This document shows, in pieces, positions 8,701 to 19,805 of a DNA stretch of 64,000 nucleotides (within the stretch, counting starts at the first letter, position 1; every line of letters starts with the position of its first letter). The DNA comes from Coccinella septempunctata (taxonomy: Eukaryota; Arthropoda; Insecta; Coleoptera; Coccinellidae). The position numbers and the translations under genes were made by a program. Where the stretch lies: the NCBI RefSeq assembly GCF_907165205.1, contig NC_058190.1:17554001-17618000 (forward strand), written 5' to 3'. Under the pieces are notes generated by a model. It ran no database searches, was not told where the DNA came from, and saw only the letters and a program-made list of their open reading frames with translations.

Positions 8701-11006
8701 TGATATCACACTTTGCCGAATTGACCACTGAAATCTCAATTCCTATCTGAACTATCGAACTGAAATTCAACATGTGCATCTCAATTCGAAAACTATGTGC
8801 AGTTTCAATATTTGGTTCGAATCGATCCAATAGTACCTTAGGAATTGAAATGATATTTTGCCGAATCGACTACTGAAATCTTCATTCCTATCAGAACTAT
8901 CGATCTGAAATTCAACATGTGCATCTCAATTCGAAAACTATGTGCAGTTTCAAGATTCGGTTCGAATTGATCTAACAGTTTTCAAGGAATTGATATCACA
9001 CTTTGCCGAATTGACCACTGAAATCTCAATTCCTATCTGCACTATCGAACTGAAATTCAACATGTGCATCTCAATTCGAAAACTATGTGCAGTTTCAAGA
9101 TTTGGGTCGAATTGGTTTAACAGTTTTTGAGGAATTGATATCACACTTTGCCGAATAGACCACTGAAATCTCAATTCATATCTGCATTATCGAACTGAAA
9201 TTCAACATGGGCATCTCAATCCGAAAACTATGTGCAGTTTCAAGATTTGGTTCGAATTGATCCAATAGTTCCTTAGGAATTGAAATGATATTTTGTCGAA
9301 TCGACTTCTGAAATCTTAATTCCTATTAGAACTATCGATCTGAAATTCAACATGTGCATTTCATTTCGAAAACTATGTGCAGTTTCAAGATTTGGTTCGA
9401 ATTGATCCAACAGTTTTCGAGGAATTGATATCACACTTTGCCGAATAGACCACTGAAATCTCAATTCCTATCTGCACTATCGAACTGAAATTCAACATGT
9501 GCATTTCAATTCGAAAACTACGTGCAGTTTCGAGATTTGGTTCGAATTGATCCAACAGTTTTCGAGGAATTGATATCACACTTTGCCGAATTGACAACTG
9601 AAATCTCAATTCCTATCTGAACTATCAAACTGAAATTCAACATGTGCATCTCAATTCGAAAACTATGTGCAGTTTCAAGATTTGGGTCGAATTGGTTTAA
9701 CAGTTTTTGAGGAATTGATATCACACTTTGCCGAATAGAACACTGAAATCACAATTCCTATCTGAACTATCGAACTAAAATTCAACATGTGCATCTCAAA
9801 TCAAAAACTGTGTACAGTTTCGGGATTTGGGTCGAATTGATCCAATAGTTCCTTAGGAATTGAAATGATATTTTGTCGATTCGACCACTGAAATCTCAAT
9901 TCCTATCTGAACTATCGAACTGAAATTCAACATGTGCATCTCAATTCGAAAACTGTGTAAAATTTCAATATTTGGTTGGAATCGATCCAACAGTTTTCGA
10001 GGAATTGATATCACACTTTGCCGAATTGACCACTGAAATCTCAATTCCTATCTGAACTATCGAACTGAAATTCAACATGTGCATCTCAATTCGAAAACTA
10101 TGTGCAGTTTCAAAATTTGGTTCGAATCGATCCAATAGTTCCTTAGGAATTGAAATGATATTTTGCCGAATCGACTACTGAAATCTTCATTCCTATCAGA
10201 ACTATCGATCTGAAATTCAACATGTGCATCTCTATTCGAAAACTATGTGCAGTTTCAAGATTTGGGTCGAATTAGTTCAACAGTTTTTGAGGAATTGATA
10301 TCACACTTTGCCGAATAGACCACTGAAATCTCAATTCCTATCTGCACTATCGAACTGAAATTCAACATGTGCATCTCAATTCGAAAACTATGTGCAGTTT
10401 CAAAATTTTGTTCGAATCGATCCAATAGTACCTTAGGAATTGAAATGATATTTTGCCGAATCGACTACTGAAATCTTCATTCCTATCAGAACTATCGATC
10501 TGAAATTCAACATGTGCATCTCAATTCGAAAACTATGTGCAGTTTCAAGATTCGGTTCGAATTGATCTAACAGTTTTCAAGGAATTGATATCACACTTTG
10601 CCGAATTGACCACTGAAATCTCAATTCCTATCTGCACTATCGAACTGAAATTCAACATGTGCATCTCAATTCGAAAACTATGTGCAGTTTCAAGATTTGG
10701 TTCGAATTGATCCAACAGTTTTCAAGGAATTGATATCACACTTTGCCGAATTGACCACTGAAATCTCAATTCCTATCTGAACTATCGAACTGAAATTCAA
10801 CATGTGCATCTCAATCCGAAAACTATGTGCAGTTTCAAGATTTGGTTCGAATTAATCCAATAGTTCCTTAGGAATTGAAATGATATTTTGTCGAATCGAC
10901 TTCTGAAATCTCCATTCCTATTAGAACTATCGATCTGAAATTCAACATGTGCATCTCATTTCGAAAACTATGTGCAGTTTCAAGATTTGGTTCGAATTGA
11001 TCCAAC
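5751..11006 (-). repeat. Satellite array, block 2 (minus)
   Basis: About 36 monomers in reverse orientation. Positions 6563-7486 are an inverted copy of the LINE-flanking segments but lack the LINE. Two AACC-expanded monomers lie near 5888 and 7350. From about 8438 the block is the left copy of a 4136-bp-offset duplication. No coding region is supported. Confidence 0.94.
6873..6877 (-). other. Paralogous empty target site of the LINE
   Basis: CATGT on the plus strand (ACATG in satellite orientation) is present once. Flanks match 541-614 on one side and 4290 onward on the other, in reverse complement. The coordinate sum shifts from 7487 on the 5' side to 11162 on the 3' side. The difference is 3675 bp, exactly the 3670-bp element plus the 5-bp duplication. 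Confidence 0.85.
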
Positions 11007-11015
11007 AGTTTTCGA
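11007..11015. repeat. Minus-to-plus orientation switch at AGTTTTCGA
   Basis: AGTTTTCGA belongs to both flanking satellite orientations: CAACAGTTTTCGAGG in minus monomers and CATAGTTTTCGAATTG in plus monomers. The switch therefore lies within a 9-bp microhomology. The same junction occurs at 15143, 38525, 47266, 51514 and 55617. Confidence 0.9.
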
Positions 11016-12397
11016 ATTGAGATGCACATGTTGAATTTCAGTTCGATAGTGCAGATAGGAATTGAGATTTCAGTGGTCTATTCGGCAAAGTGTGATATCA
11101 ATTCCTCGAAAACTGTTGGATCAATTCGAACCAAATCTTGAAACTGCACATAGTTTTCGAAATGAGATGCACATGTTGAATTTCAGATCGATAGTTCTAA
11201 TAGGAATGGAGATTTCCGAAGTCGATTCGACAAAATATCATTTCAATTCCTAAGGAACTATTGGATCAATTCGAACCAAATCTCGAAACTGCACATAGTT
11301 TTATGATTGAGATGCACATGTTGAATTTCAGTTCGATAGTTCAGATAGGAATTGAGATTTCAGTGGTCAATTCGGCAAAGTGTGATATCAATTCCTTGAA
11401 AACTGTTGGATCAATTCGAACCGAATCTTGAAACTGCACATAGTTTTCGAAATGAGATGCATATATTGAATTTCAGTTCGATATTTCTGATAGGAATTGA
11501 GATTTCAGTGGTCTATTCGGCAAAGTGTGATATCAATTCCTCAAAAACTGTTGAACCAATTCGACCCAAATCTTGAAAACGCACATAGCTTTCGAATTGA
11601 GATGCACATGTTGAATTTCAGTTCGATAGTTCAGATAGGAATTGAGATTTCAGTGGTCAATTCGGCAAAGTATGATATCAATTCCTTGAAAACTGTTGGA
11701 TCAATTCGAACCAAATCTTGAAACTGCACATAGTTTTCGGATTGAGATGCACATGTTGAATTTCAGTTCGATAGTTCAGATAGGAATTGATATTTCAGTG
11801 GTCTATTCGGCAAAGTGTGATATCAATTCCTCAAAAACTGTTGAACCAATTCGACCCAAATCTTGAAAACGCACATAGTTTTCGAATTGAGATGCACATG
11901 TTGAATTTCAGATCGATAGTTCTGATAGGAATGAAGATTTCAGTAGTCGATTCGGCAAAATATCATTTCAATTCCTAAGGTACTATTGGATCGATTCGAA
12001 CCAAATCTTGAAACTGCACATAGTTTTCGAATTGAGATGCACATGTTGAATTTCAGTTCGAAAGTTCAGATAGGAATTGAGATTTCAGTGGTCAATTCGG
12101 CAAAGTGTGATATCAATTCCTCGAAAACTGTTGGATCAATTCGAACCGAATCTTGAAACTGCACATAGTTTTCGAATTGAGATGCACATGTTGAATTTCA
12201 GTTCGGATAGTGCAGATAGGAATTGAGATTTCAGTGGTCTATTCGGCAAATTGTGATATCAATTCCCCAAAAACTGTTGAACCAATTCGACCCAAATCTT
12301 GAAACTGCACATAGCTTTCGAATTGAGATGCACATATTGAATTTCAGTTCGATAGTTCAGATAGGAATTGAGATTTCAGTGGTCAATTCGGCAAAGT
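11016..12397 (+). repeat. Satellite array, block 3 (plus)
   Basis: About 9.5 monomers, 1.38 kb. The trimeric order B-C-A is clear from 11787 to 12223 (436 bp). B has GTGGTCTATTCGG and CGACCCAAATC, C has GTAGTCGATTCGG and TTCCTAAGG, and A has GTGGTCAATTCGG. This is the plus arm of a 4.1-kb super-unit. It ends in a near-palindrome at 12389-12419. Confidence 0.93.
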
Positions 12398-12419
12398 ATG
12401 CCGATATCACACTTTGCCG
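12389..12419. repeat. Plus-to-minus switch: short palindrome CGGCAAAGT/ACTTTGCCG
   Basis: CGGCAAAGT (12389-12397) and ACTTTGCCG (12411-12419) are perfect 9-bp inverted repeats separated by 13 bp, at the point where the satellite reverses. The equivalent junctions at 41986, 48631 and 52879 lack this centre and look like 33-bp deletion derivatives. Confidence 0.85.
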
Positions 12420-15400
12420 GATTGACCACTGAAATCTCAATTCCTATCTGAACTATCGAACTGAAATTCAACATGTGCATCTCAATCATAAAACTATGTG
12501 CAGTTTCGAGATTTGGTTCGAATTGATCCAATAGTTCCTTAGGAATTGAAATGATATTTTGTCGAATCGACTTCTGAAATCTCCATTCCTATTAGAACTA
12601 TCGATCTGAAATTCAACATGTGCATCTCATTTCGAAAACTATGTGCAGTTTCAAGATTTGGTTCGAATTGTTCCAACAGTTTTCGAGGAATTGATATCAC
12701 ACTTTGCCGAACACACCACTGAAATGTCAATTCCTATCTGCACTATCGAACTGAATTTCAACATGTGCATTTCAATTCGAAAACTACGTGCAGTTTCAAG
12801 ATTTGGTTCGAATTGATCCAACAGTTTTCGAGGAATTGATATCACACTTTGCCGAATTGACCACTGAAATCTCAATTCCTATCTGAACTATCGAACTGAA
12901 ATTCAACATGTGCATCTCAATTCGAAAACTATGTGCAGTTTCAATATTTGGTTCGAATCGATCCAATAGTACCTTAGGAATTGAAATGATATTTTGCCGA
13001 ATCGACTACTGAAATCTTCATTCCTATCAGAACTATCGATCTGAAATTCAACATGTGCATCTCAATTCGAAAACTATGTGCAGTTTCAAGATTCGGTTCG
13101 AATTGATCTAACAGTTTTCAAGGAATTGATATCACACTTTGCCGAATTGACCACTGAAATCTCAATTCCTATCTGCACTATCGAACTGAAATTCAACATT
13201 TGCATCTCAATTCGAAAACTATGTGCAGTTTCAAGATTTGGGTCGAATTGGTTTAACAGTTTTTGAGGAATTGATATCACACTTTGCCGAATAGACCACT
13301 GAAATCTCAATTCATATCTGCATTATCGAACTGAAATTCAACATGGGCATCTCAATCCGAAAACTATGTGCAGTTTCAAGATTTGGTTCGAATTGATCCA
13401 ATAGTTCCTTAGGAATTGAAATGATATTTTGTCGAATCGACTTCTGAAATCTTAATTCCTATTAGAACTATCGATCTGAAATTCAACATGTGCATTTCAT
13501 TTCGAAAACTATGTGCAGTTTCAAGATTTGGTTCGAATTGATCCAACAGTTTTCGAGGAATTGATATCACACTTTGCCGAATAGACCACTGAAATCTCAA
13601 TTCCTATCTGCACTATCGAACTGAAATTCAACATGTGCATTTCAATTCGAAAACTACGTGCAGTTTCGAGATTTGGTTCGAATTGATCCAACAGTTTTCG
13701 AGGAATTGATATCACACTTTGCCGAATTGACAACTGAAATCTCAATTCCTATCTGAACTATCAAACTGAAATTCAACATGTGCATCTCAATTCGAAAACT
13801 ATGTGCAGTTTCAAGATTTGGGTCGAATTGGTTTAACAGTTTTTGAGGAATTGATATCACACTTTGCCGAATAGAACACTGAAATCACAATTCCTATCTG
13901 AACTATCGAACTAAAATTCAACATGTGCATCTCAAATCAAAAACTGTGTACAGTTTCGGGATTTGGGTCGAATTGATCCAATAGTTCCTTAGGAATTGAA
14001 ATGATATTTTGTCGATTCGACCACTGAAATCTCAATTCCTATCTGAACTATCGAACTGAAATTCAACATGTGCATCTCAATTCGAAAACTGTGTAAAATT
14101 TCAATATTTGGTTGGAATCGATCCAACAGTTTTCGAGGAATTGATATCACACTTTGCCGAATTGACCACTGAAATCTCAATTCCTATCTGAACTATCGAA
14201 CTGAAATTCAACATGTGCATCTCAATTCGAAAACTATGTGCAGTTTCAAAATTTGGTTCGAATCGATCCAATAGTTCCTTAGGAATTGAAATGATATTTT
14301 GCCGAATCGACTACTGAAATCTTCATTCCTATCAGAACTATCGATCTGAAATTCAACATGTGCATCTCAATTCGAAAACTATATGCAGTTTCAAGATTTG
14401 GGTCGAATTAGTTCAACAGTTTTTGAGGAATTGATATCACTCTTTGCCGAATAGACCACTGAAATCTCAATTCCTATCTGCACTATCGAACTGAAATTCA
14501 ACATGTGCATCTCAATTCGAAAACTATGTGCAGTTTCAAGATTTGGTTCGAATCGATCCAATAGTACCTTAGGAATTGAAATGATATTTTGCCGAATCGA
14601 CTACTGAAATCTTCATTCCTATCAGAACTATCGATCTGAAATTCAACATGTGCATCTCAATTCGAAAACTATGTGCAGTTTCAAGATTCGGTTCGAATTG
14701 ATCTAACAGTTTTCAAGGAATTGATATCACACTTTGCCGAATTAACCACTGAAATCTCAATTCCTATCTGCACTATCGAACTGAAATTCAACATGTGCAT
14801 CTCAATTCGAAAACTATGTGCAGTTTCAAGATTTGGTTCGAATTGATCCAACAGTTTTCAAGGAATTGATATCACACTTTGCCGAATTGACCACTGAAAT
14901 CTCAATTCCTATCTGAACTATCGAACTGAAATTCAACATGTGCATCTCAATCCGAAAACTATGTGCAGTTTCAAGATTTGGTTCGAATTAATCCAATAGT
15001 TCCTTAGGAATTGAAATGATATTTTGTCGAATCGACTTCTGAAATCTCCATTCCTATTAGAACTATCGATCTGAAATTCAACATGTGCATCTCATTTCGA
15101 AAACTATGTGCAGTTTCAAGATTTGGTTCGAATTGATCCAACAGTTTTCGAAATGAGATGCACATGTTGAATTTCAGTTCGATAGTGCAGATAGGAATTG
15201 AGATTTCAGTGGTCAATTCGGCAAAGTGTGATATCAATTCCTCGAAAACTGTTGGAACAATTCGAACCAAATCTTGAAACTGCACATAGTTTTCGAAATG
15301 AGATGCACATGTTGAATTTCAGATCGATAGTTCTAATAGGAATGGAGATTTCCGAAGTCGATTCGACAAAATATCATTTCAATTCCTAAGGAACTATTGG

Positions 15401-17500
15401 ATTAATTCGAACCAAATCTCGAAACTGCACATAGTTTTATGATTGAGATGCACATGTTGAATTTCAGTTCGATATTTCTGATAGGAATTGAGATTTCAGT
15501 GGTCTATTCGGCAAAGTGTGATATCAATTCCTCAAAAACTGTTGAACCAATTCGACCCAAATCTTGAAAACGCACATAGCTTTCGAATTGAGATGCACAT
15601 GTTGAATTTCAGTTCGATAGTTCAGATAGGAATTGAGATTTCAGTGGTCAATTCGGCAAAGTATGATATCAATTCCTTGAAAACTGTTGGATCAATTCGA
15701 ACCAAATCTTGAAACTGCACATAGTTTTCGGATTGAGATGCACATGTTGAATTTCAGTTCGATAGTTCAGATAGGAATTGATATTTCAGTGGTCTATTCG
15801 GCAAAGTGTGATATCAATTCCTCAAAAACTGTTGAACCAATTCGACCCAAATCTTGAAAACGCACATAGTTTTCGAATTGAGATGCACATGTTGAATTTC
15901 AGATCGATAGTTCTGATAGGAATGAAGATTTCAGTAGTCGATTCGGCAAAATATCATTTCAATTCCTAAGGTACTATTGGATCGATTCGAACCAAATCTT
16001 GAAACTGCACATAGTTTTCGAATTGAGATGCACATGTTGAATTTCAGTTCGAAAGTTCAGATAGGAATTGAGAAGTGTGATATCAATTCCTCGAAAACTG
16101 TTGGATCAATTCGAACCGAATCTTGAAACTGCACATAGTTTTCGAATTGAGATGCACATGTTGAATTTCAGTTCGGATAGTGCAGATAGGAATTGAGATT
16201 TCAGTGGTCTATTCGGCAAATTGTGATATCAATTCCCCAAAAACTGTTGAACCAATTCGACCCAAATCTTGAAACTGCACATAGCTTTCGAATTGAGATG
16301 CACATGTTGAATTTCAGTTCGATAGTTCAGATAGGAATTGAGATTTCAGTGGTCAATTCGGCAAAGTATGATATCAATTCCTTGAAAACTGTTGGATCAA
16401 TTCGAACCAAATCTTGAAACTGCACATAGTTTTCGGATTGAGATGCACATGTTGAATTTCAGTTCGATAGTTCAGATAGGAATTGATATTTCAGTGGTCT
16501 ATTCGGCAAAGTGTGATATCAATTCCTCAAAAACTGTTGAACCAATTCGACCCAAATCTTGAAAACGCACATAGTTTTCGAATTGAGATGCACATGTTGA
16601 ATTTCAGATCGATAGTTCTGATAGGAATGAAGATTTCAGTAGTCGATTCGGCAAAATATCATTTCAATTCCTAAGGTACTATTGGATCGATTCGAACCAA
16701 ATCTTGAAACTGCACATAGTTTTCGAATTGAGATGCACATGTTGAATTTCAGATCGATAGTTCTGATAGGAATGAAGATTTCAGTAGTCGATTCGGCAAA
16801 ATATCATTTCAATTCCTAAGGTACTATTGGATCGATTCGAACCAAATCTTGAAACTGCACATAGTTTTCGAATTGAGATGCACATGTTGAATTTCAGTTC
16901 GATAGTTCAGATAGGAATTGAGATTTCAGTGGTCTATTCGGCAAAGTCTGATATCAATCCCTCGAAAACTGTTGGATCGATTCGAACCAAATCTTGAAAC
17001 TGCACATAGTTTTCGAATTGAGATGCACATGTTGAATTTCAGTTCGATAGTGCAGATAGGAATTGAGATTTCAGTGGTCTATTCGGCAAATTGTGATATC
17101 AATTCCCCAAAAACTGTTGAACCAATTCGACCCAAATCTTGAAACTGCACATAGTTTTCGAATTGAGATGCACATGTTGAATTTCAGATCGATAGTTCTG
17201 ATAGGAATGAAGATTTCACTAGTCGATTCGGCAAAATATCATTTCAATTGGATCGATTCGAACCAAATCTTGAAACTGCACATAGTTTTCGAATTTAGAT
17301 GCACATGTTGAATTTCAGTTTGATAGTTCAGATAGGAATTGAGATTTCAGTTGTCAATTCGGCAAAGTGTGATATAAATTCCTCGAAAACTGTTGGATCA
17401 ATTCGAACCAAATCTTGAAACTGCACGTAGTTTTCGAATTGAGATGCACATGTTGAATTTCAGTTCGATAGTGCAGATAGGAATTGAGATTTCAGTGGTC
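12410..17500. repeat. Dispersed segmental duplication II, copy 1 (partner 52885-58120)
   Basis: Variants at 12651, 13078, 13409, 13521, 13989 and 15198 recur at +40474. Those at 15488, 15778, 16193, 16483, 16918 and 17063 recur at +40619. The 145-bp change is one extra monomer in the distal copy. About 5.1 kb is shared, spanning two orientation blocks. Homology breaks near 17500/58120. Confidence 0.85.
12411..15142 (-). repeat. Satellite array, block 4 (minus)
   Basis: About 19 monomers. It repeats block 2 sequence at a 4136-bp offset and matches 52885-55616 at an offset of 40474 bp. The right boundary is an AGTTTTCGA switch at 15143-15151. The adjoining arms (15004-15148 and about 15245-15389) form an inverted repeat centred near 15196, with about 96 bp between them and like monomer types opposite each other. 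Confidence 0.93.
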
Positions 17501-19805
17501 TATACGGCCAAGTGTGATATCAATTCCTCGAAAACTGTTGGATCAATTCGAACCAAATTTTGAAACTGCACATAGTTTTCGAAATGAGATGCACATGTTG
17601 AATTTCAGATCGATAGTTTTAATAGGAATGGAGATTTCAGAAGTCGATTCGACAAAATATCATTTCAATTCCTAAGGAACTATTGGATCAATTCGAACCA
17701 AATCTTGAAACTGCACATAGTTTTCGGATTGAGATGCACATGTTGAATTTCAGTTCGATAGTTCAGATAGGAATTGAGATTTCAGTGGTCAATTCGGCAA
17801 AGTATGATATCAATTCCTTGAAAACTGTTGGATCAATTCGAACCAAATCTTGAAACTGCACATAGTTTTCGGATTGAGATGCACATGTTGAATTTCAGTT
17901 CGATAGTTCAGATAGGAATTGAGATTTCAGTGGTCTATTCGGCAAAGTGTGATATCAATTCCTCAAAAACTGTTGAACCAATTCGACCCAAATCTTGAAA
18001 ACGCACATAGTTTTCGAATTGAGATGCACATGTTGAATTTCAGATCGATAGTTCTGATAGGAATGAAGATTTCAGTAGTCGATTCGGCAAAATATCATTT
18101 CAATTCCTAAGGTACTATTGGATCGATTCGAACCAAATCTTGAAACTGCACATAGTTTTCGAATTGAGATGCACATGTTGAATTTCAGTTCGAAAGTTCA
18201 GATAGGAATTGAGATTTCAGTGGTCAATTCGGCAAAGTGTGATATCAATTCCTCGAAAACTGTTGGATCAATTCGAACCGAATCTTGAAACTGCACATAG
18301 TTTTCGAATTGAGATGCACATGTTGAATTTCAGTTCGGATAGTGCAGATAGGAATTGAGATTCCAGTGGTTTATTCGGCAAAGTGTGATATCAATTCCTC
18401 GAAAACTGTTGGATCAATTCGAAACAAATCTTGAAACTGCATATAGTTTTCGAAATGAGATGCACATGTTGAATTTCAGATCGGTAGTTCTAATAGGAAT
18501 GGAGATTTCAGAAGTCGATTCGACAAAATATCATTTCAATTCTTTACCCTTAATAACCTGAGTTATGATCACTATTCTAATTGAATAAATATTCTTTATA
18601 GAGTGTACAAGACAAAAACAACTCAATTTCTGTTTGAAAATTGTATAGTTTTTGTTTGAGAAAAATGGTGTTTCATATATGTAACGCTAATAGCTACAGT
18701 TACGGAGAAATAAAATAGATTTGCCAGTGAAATTTGCGTTACATATGTGTAACGCTAGGTTATTATGGGTTAAGGAACTATTGGATCAATTCGAACCAAA
18801 TCTTGAAACTGCACATAGTTTTCGGATTGAGATGCACATGTTGAATTTCAGTTCGATAGTTAAGATAGGAATTGAGATTTCAGTGGTCAATTCGGCAAAG
18901 TGTGATATCAATTCCTTGAAAACTGTTGGATCAATTCGAACCAAATCTTGAAACTGCACATAGTTTTCGAAATGAGATGCATATGTTGAATTTCAGTTCG
19001 ATAGTTCTGATAGGAATTGAGATTTCAGTGGTCTATTCGGCAAAGTGTGATATCAATTCCTCAAAAACTGTTGAACCAATTCGACCCAAATCTTGAAACT
19101 GCACATAGTTTTCGAATTGAGATGCACATGTTGAATTTCAGATCGATAGATCTGATAGGAATGAAGATTTCAGTAGTCGATTCGGCAAAATATCATTTCA
19201 ATTCCTAAGGAACTATTGGATCGATTCGAACCAAATCTGGAAACTGCACATAGTTTTCGAATTGAGATGCACATGTTGAATTTCAGTTTGAACAAAGTGT
19301 GATATCAATTCCTCGAAAACTGTTGGATCAATTCGAAACAAATCTTGAAACTTCACATAGTTTTCGAATTGAGATGCACATGTTCAATTTCAGTTCGATA
19401 GTGCAGATAGGAATTGAGATTTCAGTGGTCAATTCGGCAAAGTGTGATATCAATTCCTCGAAAACTGTTGATTCAATTCGAACCAAATCTTGAAATTTCA
19501 CACAGTTTTCGAATTGAGATGCTCATGTTGAATTTCAGTTCGATAGTTCAGATAGGAATTGAGATTTCAGTGGTCAATTCGGCGAAGTGTGATATCAATT
19601 CCTCAAAAACTGTTGGACCAATTCGACCCAAATCTTGAAACTGCACATAGTTTTCGAATTGAGATGCACATGTTGAATTTCAGATCGATAGTTCTGATAG
19701 GATTGGAGATTTCAGTAGTCGATTCGACAAAACATCATTTCAATTCCTTAGGAACTATTGGATCGATTCGAACCAAATCTTGAAACTGCGCATAGTTTTC
19801 GAATT
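15590..19805. repeat. 4216-bp tandem duplication, first copy
   Basis: Thirteen separate variant landmarks, from 15778 to 19559, recur exactly 4216 bp later. No length change is seen across the unit, including its MITE. Immediately left of the unit the two sequences differ (AGCTTTCG near 15587 against AGTTTTCG near 19798), which places the edge near 15590. Confidence 0.88.
18547..18769. mobile_element. piggyBac-like MITE, copy 1
   Basis: A 223-bp non-satellite insert in a C-type monomer. It begins CCCTTAATAACCT and ends AGGTTATTATGGG, giving 13-bp terminal inverted repeats with one mismatch. The right flank is TTAA (18770-18773). The left flank is TTTA (18543-18546), probably a mutated TTAA. 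CCC...GGG termini with TTAA duplications are the hallmark of the piggyBac superfamily. No transposase is encoded, so it would be non-autonomous. Inside, TGTAACGCTA-type sequences recur, including the near-palindrome GCGTTACATATGTGTAACGC close to the right end. Confidence 0.8.

Larger units (their letters stand above)
8438..12400. repeat. Segmental duplication I, left copy (offset 4136 bp)
   Basis: Monomer variants at 8515, 8942, 9273, 9385, 9518, 9853 and 11062 recur exactly 4136 bp downstream. The duplicated unit contains the minus-to-plus junction at 11007. After about 11300 the offset falls to 3991 (one monomer, 145 bp, missing in the right copy). It then falls to about 3970 after a further short deletion in the right copy near 16073. 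Edges are approximate. Confidence 0.85.

Noticed and set aside
9818..9845. CENP-B box in the TTTCGGGATTTGGGTCG variant monomers
   Set aside because: Neither strand fits the NTTCGNNNNANNCGGGN core in the correct spacing.
18547..18769. tRNA-derived SINE
   Set aside because: No A or B box-like pair or tRNA fold is visible. The TTAA flanks and CCC/GGG inverted termini fit a piggyBac-like MITE better.
18721..18951. 76-codon frames starting in the MITE and running into satellite (18721, 22937, 28453 and 61887)
   Set aside because: Chance fusion of MITE end sequence and satellite. The copies are identical only because the segment was duplicated.
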